Source of the DNA: an uncultured Paracoccaceae bacterium
GTDB taxonomy: Bacteria; Pseudomonadota; Alphaproteobacteria; Rhodobacterales; Rhodobacteraceae
Length of the DNA stretch: 8,946 bases
Direction of reading: 5' to 3'
Assembly: GCA_938038825.1 (NCBI GenBank)
Contig: CALHST010000334.1
Location: 1 to 8,946 of the forward strand
This document shows positions 1-6,291 of the stretch, one piece after another; position 1 is the stretch's first letter, and every line of letters begins with the position of its first letter. The notes under the pieces were generated by a model. It saw only the letters and a list, made by a program, of their open reading frames with translations. It had not been told where the DNA came from and did no database searches. Position numbers and translations under genes: made by a program.

Positions 1-131
1 AACTGGATCCCTTGGCGTCTGACAGCAAGGCGATGATGAACTTTCTTCGAAAAGCGACCTATGGGCTGGCGCCAGATGTGGCCAACCCAATGGCCTTGGG
101 CTATGAGTTCGAACAGAAACACCGCGCATAA
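1..131 (+). CDS. 3' end of an unrecognised protein (partial)
   Basis: The window opens inside a reading frame whose first complete codon is at position 3 and which ends with TAA at 129-131. About 42 residues are visible, ending in YGLAPDVANPMALGYEFEQ followed by KHRA. The piece is hydrophilic to mildly helical, with no membrane segment and no motif that I can assign to a family. Its stop lies 11 nt before murI on the same strand, so the two could be co-transcribed. The codon pattern (G or C favoured in third positions) and the tight spacing to murI support a genuine coding end rather than a chance ORF. I do not name a function. Confidence 0.6.
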   Translation, partial: LDPLASDSKAMMNFLRKATYGLAPDVANPMALGYEFEQKHRA

Positions 132-142
132 GGCTTGCTGAC

Positions 143-952
143 ATGGCAGTTGGGATTTTTGATAGTGGCCTTGGGGGCCTGACAGTGCTGGACGCTGTTG
201 CTGGCAAGTTGCCGGATGTGCCGCTGTATTACTATGCCGACAGCGCCCATGCGCCCTATGGTGTGCGCACGATGGATGATGTGCATGGGTTGACCAAAAC
301 AGCTGTGGCGTCCATGTGGGAGGCGGGCTGCGACCTTGTGATCCTGGCCTGCAACACGGCGTCTGCGGCCGCTTTGCGCCGGATGCAAGAGGCGGGTGTG
401 CCCAAGGGCAAGCGCGTTTTGGGCGTGTTTGTTCCGATGATCGAGGCGCTGACAGAACGCCAATGGGGGGACAATTCCCCACCCCGTGAAGTCGCCGTCA
501 AAGATGTGGCCCTGTTCGCCACGCCTGCGACTGTGGCAAGCCGCGCGTTTCAACGGGAATTGGCATTTCGCGCCATTGGTGTTGATGTCGAAGCACAAGC
601 CTGCGGGGGCGTGGTGGATGCCATCGAAGACGGGGATATGATCCTGACCGAAGCGTTGGTGCGCAGCCATGTGGATGCGTTAAAGCGGAAAATGCCCAAA
701 CCCGATGCAGCGATCTTGGGCTGCACACATTACCCGTTGATGCATGATGCGTTCCAGGCAGCTCTGGGAGAGGACGTAAAAGTCTTTTCCCAAGCGGATT
801 TGGTTGCGGACAGCTTGTCAGATTATCTGGAACGGCATCCTGATATGATCGGGGATGCGGATCCGGCCTTTGTGACCTCGGGCGATCCAAAGCGGGTCAG
901 CGACCGGGCCACGCAGTTTTTACGACGACAGATCATCTTTCAATCCGCGTGA
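143..952 (+). CDS. murI: Glutamate racemase MurI
   Basis: MurI interconverts L- and D-glutamate in the cytoplasm, without a cofactor, and supplies D-Glu for the peptidoglycan stem peptide. At 269 aa the protein has the usual family length. Visible motifs, in order: the N-terminal FDSGLGGLTV (residues 6-15, with the Asp7/Ser8 pair), YADSAHAPYG (31-40), the first catalytic cysteine in LACNTASA (Cys70), TPATV (127-131), and the second catalytic cysteine with its Thr-His neighbour in LGCTHYPL (Cys194, His196). Both cysteines of the two-base mechanism are present, so the enzyme should be active. The start at 143 places the DSG motif at residue 7, as expected; the ribosome site upstream is weak (AAGG about 9 nt away). 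The gene follows the upstream partial gene by 11 nt and precedes argC by 35 nt, which suggests one transcription unit. Confidence 0.96.
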   Translation: MAVGIFDSGLGGLTVLDAVAGKLPDVPLYYYADSAHAPYGVRTMDDVHGLTKTAVASMWEAGCDLVILACNTASAAALRRMQEAGVPKGKRVLGVFVPMIEALTERQWGDNSPPREVAVKDVALFATPATVASRAFQRELAFRAIGVDVEAQACGGVVDAIEDGDMILTEALVRSHVDALKRKMPKPDAAILGCTHYPLMHDAFQAALGEDVKVFSQADLVADSLSDYLERHPDMIGDADPAFVTSGDPKRVSDRATQFLRRQIIFQSA

Positions 953-987
953 ACTTTGATCTGCACTTGACTGAAAAGACTTGAAAA

Positions 988-2013
988 ATGAAAAATATCG
1001 CAATCCTTGGCGCGTCCGGTTACACGGGTGCAGAACTGATCCGGCTGATTTCGACACATGGGGGCATGCGCATTGCAGCCCTCGGTGCCAATTCCAAGGC
1101 TGGCATGGACATGGCCGATGTGTTTCCGTTCCTGCGGCATCTGGATTTGCCCAGCTTGGTCACCATTGATCAGATTGATTGGACAGACATTGATCTGTGC
1201 TTTTGCGCATTGCCGCATAAAACCTCGCAAGAGGTGATCTCTCAACTGCCCGCAACGCTGAAGATCGTGGATCTGAGCGCCGATTTCCGGCTGCGTGACC
1301 CCAAGGCGTATGAACAGTGGTATGGCAATGCGCATTCTGCCGTTCAGATGCAGGGCGAGGCGGTGTATGGGCTGACAGAATTCTACCGGGGTCAGATCAA
1401 AGGCGCGCGCTTGGTGGCTGGCACCGGTTGCAACGCGGCCACGGGCCAATTTGCGCTGCGCCCCTTGATCGAAGCCAAAGCCATTGATCTGCAAGACATC
1501 ATTCTGGATTTGAAATGCGCCGTGTCTGGTGCAGGGCGGTCCCTGAAAGAAAACCTGCTGCATGCAGAGCTGTCCGAAGGCGCCAATGCCTATGCAGTGG
1601 GCGGCACGCACCGGCATTTGGGGGAGTTTGATCAAGAGTTTTCCGCCATCGCGGGGGAACCCGTGCGCGTGCAGTTTACACCCCATCTGATCCCCGCCAA
1701 TCGCGGGATCTTGGCGACGGTTTATGTCAAGGGTGACGCCGAAAATATACATGCAATCCTTAGCGCAAGCTATTCAGAAGAAACGTTTATCAAGGTTCTT
1801 CCGTTCGGCAAAACACCGTCTACGCATGACACACGCGGTTCGAACTTTTGCCATATCGGGGTGACCGGTGATCGGATTGAGGGACGCGCCATTGTGGTGG
1901 CTGCTCTCGACAACTTGACCAAAGGCAGCAGTGGTCAGGCGTTGCAGAACGCCAACCTAATGCTTAATTTGCCTGAAACCCAAGGGCTGATGATGGCCCC
2001 TTTATTTCCGTGA
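988..2013 (+). CDS. argC: N-acetyl-gamma-glutamyl-phosphate reductase ArgC
   Basis: ArgC catalyses the NADPH-dependent reduction of N-acetyl-glutamyl-5-phosphate to the semialdehyde, a middle step of arginine biosynthesis, in the cytoplasm. The 341-aa length is normal. Visible: the nucleotide-binding GASGYTGAEL (residues 8-17), ALPHKTS (74-80), DLSADFR (95-101), YGLTE (127-131), the catalytic cysteine in GTGCNA (Cys148), the histidine motif HRHLGEFDQ (208-216), the TPHLIPANRG block (231-240) and the C-terminal NLTKGSSGQALQNANLM (309-325). The active-site motif is GTGCNA rather than the textbook PGCYPT; the catalytic Cys is kept. The ATG at 988 gives the family N-terminus MKNIAILGASG; the ATG at 981+ frame is out of phase and the ribosome site is poor. 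The stop is only 4 nt before ccmE, so the two are probably translated from one mRNA although the pathways are unrelated. Confidence 0.96.
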   Translation: MKNIAILGASGYTGAELIRLISTHGGMRIAALGANSKAGMDMADVFPFLRHLDLPSLVTIDQIDWTDIDLCFCALPHKTSQEVISQLPATLKIVDLSADFRLRDPKAYEQWYGNAHSAVQMQGEAVYGLTEFYRGQIKGARLVAGTGCNAATGQFALRPLIEAKAIDLQDIILDLKCAVSGAGRSLKENLLHAELSEGANAYAVGGTHRHLGEFDQEFSAIAGEPVRVQFTPHLIPANRGILATVYVKGDAENIHAILSASYSEETFIKVLPFGKTPSTHDTRGSNFCHIGVTGDRIEGRAIVVAALDNLTKGSSGQALQNANLMLNLPETQGLMMAPLFP

Positions 2014-2017
2014 GCGC

Positions 2018-2461
2018 ATGAAAAGCCTGAAAAAACAACGCCGTATTCAAGTGATCGCCTTGGCCTTTGTGGCTTTGGCCGCGTCTACGGCGTTGATTGG
2101 CTATGCGATGCGCGATGGGATCAACTTCTTTCGCTCGCCCAGTCAGGTGGTCGAACAGCCACCGGTTCCCACCGAAGTGTTTCGGATCGGGGGATTGGTG
2201 TCTGAGGGGTCGATCGTGCGGGGCCAGGGTGAAACAGTACGCTTTTCGGTCACGGATGGGGGGGCCACAGTGCCTGTAACCTATCGCGGTGTGTTGCCGG
2301 ATCTGTTTGAAGAAAACCAAGGCATGGTTGGAACAGGGCGTTACATTAACGGTGTTTTTGAAGCCTCTGAAATTCTTGCCAAACATGACGAGACATACAT
2401 GCCCAAGGAAGTGGTGGACGCGCTGAAGGCGCAAGGCGTGTATCAAGAGCCTGACACCTAG
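2018..2461 (+). CDS. ccmE: Cytochrome c maturation heme chaperone CcmE
   Basis: CcmE binds heme covalently in the periplasm (holo-CcmE formed at CcmABCD) and hands it to the CcmF/CcmH ligase. The protein has 147 aa. It begins with a positively charged tail and a single membrane anchor (about residues 10-30), as in the family, followed by a periplasmic OB-fold beta domain (about 50-125: FRIGGLVSEGSI, VTYRGVLPDLF, GRYINGVFEASEIL). The heme-attachment motif LAKHDETYMP is present with His123 and the ligand Tyr127. The C-terminal tail is short. Its ATG lies 4 nt behind the argC stop, so translation is probably coupled. The rest of the ccm set seen here (ccmF, ccmH) is about 1.35 kb downstream, separated by the lysis gene pair. 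Equivalent to cycJ in Rhodobacter nomenclature. Confidence 0.96.
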   Translation: MKSLKKQRRIQVIALAFVALAASTALIGYAMRDGINFFRSPSQVVEQPPVPTEVFRIGGLVSEGSIVRGQGETVRFSVTDGGATVPVTYRGVLPDLFEENQGMVGTGRYINGVFEASEILAKHDETYMPKEVVDALKAQGVYQEPDT

Positions 2462-2482
2462 CGCGCGGTGCTGTCCGTACGC

Positions 2483-2500
2483 AGCCGCGACGGCTCCTTT
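2483..2500 (+). terminator. Small hairpin, possible weak terminator after ccmE
   Basis: A perfect 5-bp stem AGCCG (2483-2487) / CGGCT (2491-2495) with loop CGA is followed by CCTTTACTT. It lies 22 nt after the ccmE stop. The stem is short and the T-tract interrupted, so it could attenuate readthrough from argC-ccmE into the muramidase gene rather than stop it fully. Confidence 0.3.
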
Positions 2501-2520
2501 ACTTATATGTAGGACAAATT
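2498..2520 (+). promoter_or_regulatory. AT-rich island upstream of the muramidase/holin pair, candidate promoter region
   Basis: The 93-nt gap between ccmE and the muramidase gene is GC-rich except for this stretch, which contains TTTACTTATATGTAGG and then ACAAATT. TTATAT (2503-2508) could serve as a -10 element; no good sigma70 -35 box sits at the right distance, so a promoter here would need an activator. No CtrA-type TTAA-N7-TTAA site is visible. The position fits independent control of the lysis genes, but the call is inference from composition and location. Confidence 0.3.
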
Positions 2521-2554
2521 CCCCCGATCCCAACAACGGGAAAGGGCGAAGGTC

Positions 2555-3166
2555 ATGCAGAGTGTTCGAGAGATTGCAGAAGACATCGTGGTGCGCGAAG
2601 GCGGCTATGTGAATGACCCGGATGATCCGGGTGGGGCGACCAATTGGGGCGTGACGATCCACACGATGCGCCGACTTGGGCTTGATTTGACGGGGGATGG
2701 TCGCGTGACCCCGGCGGATGTGCGCAAGCTGACCCGCGCGCAGGCCGTGGATATTTTCATCCAACATTACTTCGAAAAACCCGGAATTGCAGCGCTGCCC
2801 AAGGTGCTGCAGGCGTCTGTGTTTGACATGTATGTCAATGCGGGTGGCAATGCAGTTAAGATCCTGCAACGTCTGCTGCGCGATATGGGCCAAACGGTCA
2901 GCGTTGACGGGGCCATTGGCCCGCAAACGCGCGCAGCAGCCCAAGACGCCTATCGTCGCGCCCCGGACGAGATCGCAGATGCCTATGCCATCGCGCGGCG
3001 CAATTACTATTTTCGACTTGCTGATCGTCGCGCCGCATCGCGCAAATATGCGCGCACCCGAAAGGGTGGCAAAGGCGGTTGGATCAAGCGCGCCGAAGAG
3101 TTCATGACAGCCCGTTATCGGATGAGCGCGGCCGAATTTGCACAAAGGACAGCACAATGGGGTTGA
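2555..3166 (+). CDS. GH108-family N-acetylmuramidase (holin-associated endolysin, GTA-release type)
   Basis: Predicted muramidase that cleaves the glycan strands of peptidoglycan. The 203-aa protein begins with the glycosyl hydrolase 108 domain: REGGYVNDPDDPGGATNWGV (residues 14-33) carries the family catalytic Glu15. The second half (about 90-170), with FDMYVNAGG and VDGAIGPQT, matches the PG_binding_3 domain normally fused to GH108. The basic C-terminus (RKYARTRKGGKGG, 163-175) may bind cell wall or membrane. There is no signal peptide, so it must reach the wall through a holin, and the next gene encodes one. Between the two domains DLTGDGRVTPAD (44-55) fits an EF-hand/dockerin calcium loop. 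The ATG at 2555 follows GGAAAGG (2539-2545). Relatives include the Rhodobacter capsulatus GTA endolysin and the TtsA/ZliS muramidases used in toxin or protein export. Family assignment is firm; the GTA role is inference. Confidence 0.9.
   Translation: MQSVREIAEDIVVREGGYVNDPDDPGGATNWGVTIHTMRRLGLDLTGDGRVTPADVRKLTRAQAVDIFIQHYFEKPGIAALPKVLQASVFDMYVNAGGNAVKILQRLLRDMGQTVSVDGAIGPQTRAAAQDAYRRAPDEIADAYAIARRNYYFRLADRRAASRKYARTRKGGKGGWIKRAEEFMTARYRMSAAEFAQRTAQWG
3144..3149 (+). promoter_or_regulatory. Ribosome binding site of the holin gene
   Basis: AAAGGA lies 7 nt before the ATG at 3157, inside the end of the muramidase gene. It is one of the clearer Shine-Dalgarno sequences in the window and decides the holin start: an in-frame ATG at 3079 would add 26 hydrophilic residues and lacks such a site. 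Confidence 0.75.
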
Positions 3167-3732
3167 TTGACGGAGTTTTGGGTTTGCTTTTTGGGGGCGG
3201 GCGCAATGTGGTGCGCGATACCGTCGAAGTGTTCCGCGAAAACGCGCATGAAGGTGCTGCAAGGTCAGCCGAGGTTCAGACCAAGGCGATGGAACTGCAT
3301 GGCGCCGAGTTTGATCGTGCCAACAAGGGTGCGTTTGACACAATCATGGACGGGGTGAACCGGCTGCCGCGCCCTATGTTGGCGCTGGGTACGTTGGCCT
3401 TGTTTGTGTCAGCGATGGTGTCACCCATTTGGTTTGCAGAACGGATGCAGGGAATTGCGTTGGTCCCAGAGCCGCTGTGGTGGCTGTTGGGCGTTATCGT
3501 CAGTTTCTATTTCGGGGCGCGCCACCAAGTGAAAACCCAACAATTTCAGCGCGATATTGCGGCCAGTATGACCCGTGTTCCGCAAGTTATAGAGAACATT
3601 CAACAGCTTCGCGCCCTACGCAGCGGTGACAAGGGCGTGGCCGAGACCGGGGAGGATGCAGCGCTGACATTGGCGTCACTGGACCCCGATGCCAATCCGG
3701 CACTTGAGGCATGGCGCAAGCGGGTGGCGTAA
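3157..3732 (+). CDS. Holin of the GTA-holin (3TM, DUF3154) type
   Basis: Predicted inner-membrane holin that would let the preceding muramidase reach the peptidoglycan. With the start at 3157 it has 191 aa. It shows an N-terminal hydrophobic/amphipathic stretch MGLIDGVLGLLFGGGRNVV (1-19), a polar helical region (20-70), two clear membrane segments (about 73-94 and 104-120), the motif YFGARHQVK (118-126) typical of this family, and a long charged C-terminal tail (127-191) rich in acidic residues. The ATG overlaps the muramidase stop by 10 nt, so translation is probably coupled and the two products made together. Holins of this family, with a GH108 endolysin, serve release of gene transfer agents in Rhodobacter capsulatus. 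The family resemblance is from memory of the motif pattern and the gene pairing. It could instead serve holin-dependent protein export. A strong hairpin follows 27 nt after the stop. Confidence 0.85.
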   Translation: MGLIDGVLGLLFGGGRNVVRDTVEVFRENAHEGAARSAEVQTKAMELHGAEFDRANKGAFDTIMDGVNRLPRPMLALGTLALFVSAMVSPIWFAERMQGIALVPEPLWWLLGVIVSFYFGARHQVKTQQFQRDIAASMTRVPQVIENIQQLRALRSGDKGVAETGEDAALTLASLDPDANPALEAWRKRVA

Positions 3733-3758
3733 CGATCCGTGACGACCTCGTGATGCGG

Positions 3759-3791
3759 CAAAGCGCCCCCGGCCATTGGCGGGGCGCTTTG
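3759..3791 (+). terminator. Strong hairpin terminator after the holin gene
   Basis: An 11-bp perfect stem CAAAGCGCCCC (3759-3769) / GGGGCGCTTTG (3781-3791) encloses a second 3-bp stem GCC/GGC with loop ATT (3772-3780) and a CG bulge at 3770-3771. Only TTT at the stem end stands in for a T-tract, so termination may be partial or Rho-assisted. It isolates the muramidase/holin pair from ccmF. Confidence 0.65.
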
Positions 3792-3804
3792 TGGCGTCTA
3801 TAAC
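3776..3804 (+). promoter_or_regulatory. Candidate sigma70-type promoter for ccmF-ccmH
   Basis: TTGGCG (3776-3781) is spaced exactly 17 nt from TATAAC (3799-3804), matching the consensus at 4/6 and 5/6 positions. The -35 box lies in the loop and descending arm of the holin terminator. A transcript starting 7 nt after the -10 box would begin at the A of the ccmF ATG (3811), i.e. be leaderless, and no Shine-Dalgarno sequence is visible before that ATG. This is a pattern match only. Confidence 0.35.
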
Positions 3805-3810
3805 AACGTT

Positions 3811-5775
3811 ATGATTACAGAACTTGGACATTTCGCGCTGGTGCTCGCCTTCTTGGTGGCCATTGTGCAGACCGTGGTTCCCATGTGGGGGGCTTATCGC
3901 CGTGATGCGCGGCTTATGGCGCTGGCAGAGCCTGCGGCAAGCGCGCAATTCCTGCTGACGGCCTTTGCCTTTGGCGCGCTGATGTGGGCCTTTATCGTTT
4001 CGGACTTTTCATTGCGTCTGGTGGTACAGAATTCGCATTCCGCCAAGCCAATGCTGTATAAAATCTCGGGGACATGGGGCAATCACGAAGGATCCATGCT
4101 GCTGTGGGTGCTGATTGTCACATTATTTGGGGCGATGGCGGCGTGGTTTGGCAGCAATTTGCCCCCAACGTTGAAAGCCCGCGTTTTGTCTGTTCAGGCG
4201 GCCATTGCGGTGGCGTTTTTTGCGTTCATTTTGTTCACATCAAACCCGTTTTTGCGCATGGCTGTTCCCCCCTTTGATGGGCAGGATCTGAACCCGCTGT
4301 TGCAAGACCCCGGTTTGGCGTTCCATCCGCCGTTTCTCTATTTGGGCTATGTGGGCCTGTCGATGACCTTTTCCTTTGCGGTTGCGGCGCTGCTGGAAGG
4401 GCGCGTGGACGCCGCATGGGGCCGTTGGGTGCGCCCATGGACCTTGGCCGCGTGGGTTTTCCTGACCATTGGCATCGCACTGGGGTCCTGGTGGGCCTAT
4501 TACGAGCTGGGCTGGGGCGGTTTCTGGTTCTGGGATCCGGTTGAAAATGCCTCGTTTATGCCGTGGCTTCTGGCCGCCGCACTGCTGCATTCGGCAATTG
4601 TGGTCGAAAAACGCGAAAGCCTGAAAAGCTGGACGATCCTGCTGGCGATCCTGGCCTTTGGCTTTTCGCTTATCGGGACCTTCATCGTGCGCTCTGGCTT
4701 GCTGACATCTGTGCACGCCTTTGCCAACGACCCGGAACGTGGTGTGTTCATTCTGATGATCCTGGCTTTTTTCATGGGTGGCGCGCTGATCCTATTTTCC
4801 TTCCGCGCCAGCACAATGGAAGCCAAGGGCGTCTTTGGCATGGTCAGCCGCGAAAGTGCGTTGGTGGCCAACAATATCCTGCTCGCAGTCAGCTGCTTTG
4901 TGGTCTTTGTGGGCACCATGTGGCCCTTGGTGGCCGAGATGCTGTTTGATCGCAAACTCAGCGTGGGTCCGCCGTTTTTCAATGCGGCGTTCACACCGTT
5001 TATGCTGCTGTTGGGGATGATCCTGCCGCTGGGTTCCATGATGCCGTGGAAACGCGCAAAGCTGGGGCAAGGTGTGCACAAGCTGCGCTATGGGTTTGTG
5101 CTAGCCTTGGCTGTGGGTGGTCTTGTCTGGGCCATGACATCAGGTAAAAGCCTACTGGGGCCCATGGCGATCATGCTGGGGGCTTGGATTGTGATCGGTG
5201 CGTTGTTGGACCTGTGGTCGCGCACGGGGCGTTCCGGTGACATGGGCCGCTTGTTCCGCCTTCCGCGTGCGGATTGGGGCAAAGCCATTGCACATTCCGG
5301 GCTTGGCATCACATTCATTGGTGTTGCGGGATTGACCGTTTATCAACACGAAGACATTCGCATCGCGCAGATCGGTACCCCGTTTGACGTTGGCGGGTAT
5401 ACCCTTACCCTCAACGATGTGCGCGAGGTCGAAGGGCCGAACTATCTGGCCACGATTGGGTATATCACCCTGGGCAAGAATGGCGAAAACATCGCAGAGC
5501 TTGCCCCAGAAAAGCGGATCTATCCGGTCGCGCAAATGCCAACGACAGAGGCCGCGATTGACTATGATCTGGCGCGCGACGTCTATGTTGTAATTGGCGA
5601 TGCGCAAGCCAATGGCGGCTGGGCCATTCGCACCTATATCAAACCGCTGACCAATTGGATTTGGATTGGGTGTGGATTGATGGCGCTTGGCGGATTGTTC
5701 AGCCTGTCTGATCGCCGCTTCCGTGTCGCCGCAGGCGCGCGCAAGTCTTCTGCGACACCGGTTCCCGCAGAATGA
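3811..5775 (+). CDS. ccmF: Cytochrome c heme lyase subunit CcmF
   Basis: CcmF is the multi-spanning inner-membrane core of the system I heme ligase: it takes heme from holo-CcmE and attaches it to apocytochrome c. The 654-aa length is typical. The start MITELGHFALVLAFLVAIVQ matches the family N-terminus. Many membrane segments are visible. The WWD heme-handling motif is at 235-253 (WGGFWFWDPVENASFMPWL). The four conserved histidines of the family are present: His172 (FHPPFLYLGY), His260, His302 (VHAFA) and His495 (AIAHSGLGITFIG). A periplasmic domain (about 510-608) precedes the last membrane segment and DRR motif (635-636 RR). The stop overlaps the ccmH start by 4 nt (ATGA), so these two are coupled. 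Upstream is the lysis pair and its terminator rather than ccmE, so ccmF probably needs its own promoter. Called ccl1 in Rhodobacter capsulatus. Confidence 0.97.
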   Translation: MITELGHFALVLAFLVAIVQTVVPMWGAYRRDARLMALAEPAASAQFLLTAFAFGALMWAFIVSDFSLRLVVQNSHSAKPMLYKISGTWGNHEGSMLLWVLIVTLFGAMAAWFGSNLPPTLKARVLSVQAAIAVAFFAFILFTSNPFLRMAVPPFDGQDLNPLLQDPGLAFHPPFLYLGYVGLSMTFSFAVAALLEGRVDAAWGRWVRPWTLAAWVFLTIGIALGSWWAYYELGWGGFWFWDPVENASFMPWLLAAALLHSAIVVEKRESLKSWTILLAILAFGFSLIGTFIVRSGLLTSVHAFANDPERGVFILMILAFFMGGALILFSFRASTMEAKGVFGMVSRESALVANNILLAVSCFVVFVGTMWPLVAEMLFDRKLSVGPPFFNAAFTPFMLLLGMILPLGSMMPWKRAKLGQGVHKLRYGFVLALAVGGLVWAMTSGKSLLGPMAIMLGAWIVIGALLDLWSRTGRSGDMGRLFRLPRADWGKAIAHSGLGITFIGVAGLTVYQHEDIRIAQIGTPFDVGGYTLTLNDVREVEGPNYLATIGYITLGKNGENIAELAPEKRIYPVAQMPTTEAAIDYDLARDVYVVIGDAQANGGWAIRTYIKPLTNWIWIGCGLMALGGLFSLSDRRFRVAAGARKSSATPVPAE

Positions 5776-6218
5776 AGCGGCGGGTCTTCATACTGGGGAT
5801 GCTGGCGAGCCCCGCTTTGGCGTTGGATCCCAAAGAGATGTTAAGCGATCCGACTTTGGAAGCGCGCGCGCGGGCCTTGGACCATGAAATTCGCTGCGTA
5901 AAGTGCCAATCGGAATCGGTGGCCTCGTCCAATGCGGAATGGGCCGAAGACGCACGACGCACCATTCGCGAATTGATCGAAGCCGGATCAACAGATGCCC
6001 AAGTCAAAACATGGTTTGTGGAGCGATACGGCGAATTTGTTCTGATGGATCCCCCTAAAACCGGATCCACTTTGGCGCTGTGGCTGGCCGGTCCTGTGAT
6101 GCTGCTTGCTGCGGGCCTTGGGGCCCTGGTCTATGTGCGGGGGCGCTCTGCCACAGTACCAGCGGAAAATCTAAGTGCAGAAGAACAGGCACGGTTGGAT
6201 GAAATTCTGAAAGAGTGA
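5772..6218 (+). CDS. ccmH: Cytochrome c maturation thioredoxin-like protein CcmH
   Basis: CcmH keeps the heme-binding CXXCH cysteines of apocytochrome c reduced, or forms a mixed disulfide with them, for ligation with CcmF. The 148-aa protein has a signal peptide (about residues 1-18, ending PALALD), then the redox motif RCVKCQ with Cys42 and Cys45, the helical SSNAEWAEDAR region (52-62), YGEFVLMDPP (86-95), and one membrane segment (about 102-123) followed by a short C-terminal tail. This is the short CcmH form without the fused TPR/CcmI domain; a separate ccmI is not in the window. The motif continues as CQSES rather than the commoner CQNQS, a small variation. Its start overlaps ccmF by 4 nt. 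Called ccl2 in Rhodobacter capsulatus. Confidence 0.95.
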   Translation: MKRRVFILGMLASPALALDPKEMLSDPTLEARARALDHEIRCVKCQSESVASSNAEWAEDARRTIRELIEAGSTDAQVKTWFVERYGEFVLMDPPKTGSTLALWLAGPVMLLAAGLGALVYVRGRSATVPAENLSAEEQARLDEILKE

Positions 6219-6275
6219 CGCAGCGCGCCCCTTTCCCAAGCGCACACCTTGGCATATCTAAGGGAAACATCGCAA

Positions 6276-6282
6276 AGAGGGG
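6276..6282 (+). promoter_or_regulatory. Ribosome binding site of the crotonase gene
   Basis: AGAGGGG lies 9 nt before the ATG at 6292, a strong purine-rich site that supports this start. No convincing promoter is visible in the 73 nt between ccmH and this gene, so it may be read from the ccm transcript. Confidence 0.55.
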
Positions 6283-6291
6283 CTCGCGCGT

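Noticed and set aside
953..987. A promoter for argC using TTGACT at 967-972
   Set aside because: The matching -10 position would fall inside the argC coding start, and no -10 sequence is present there.
940..1752. A 270-residue open frame on the - strand
   Set aside because: Fully antisense to argC, which is certain; no recognisable motif in the product.
2462..2554. A CtrA binding site controlling the lysis genes
   Set aside because: No TTAA-N7-TTAA or close variant is visible in the spacer.
3079..3156. Earlier start of the holin gene at 3079
   Set aside because: It would add 26 charged residues before the hydrophobic N-terminus and has no ribosome site, while AAAGGA precedes the ATG at 3157.
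1964..3343. A 459-residue open frame on the - strand
   Set aside because: It runs antisense across the end of argC, ccmE and the muramidase gene, all with clear family motifs on the + strand. Its translation is rich in His, Arg and Pro with no domain, as expected for a shadow of GC-rich coding DNA.
2555..3732. A prophage remnant
   Set aside because: No integrase, attachment repeat, capsid, tail or regulator gene is present; both genes look intact and match a GTA-type pair in a conserved housekeeping setting.
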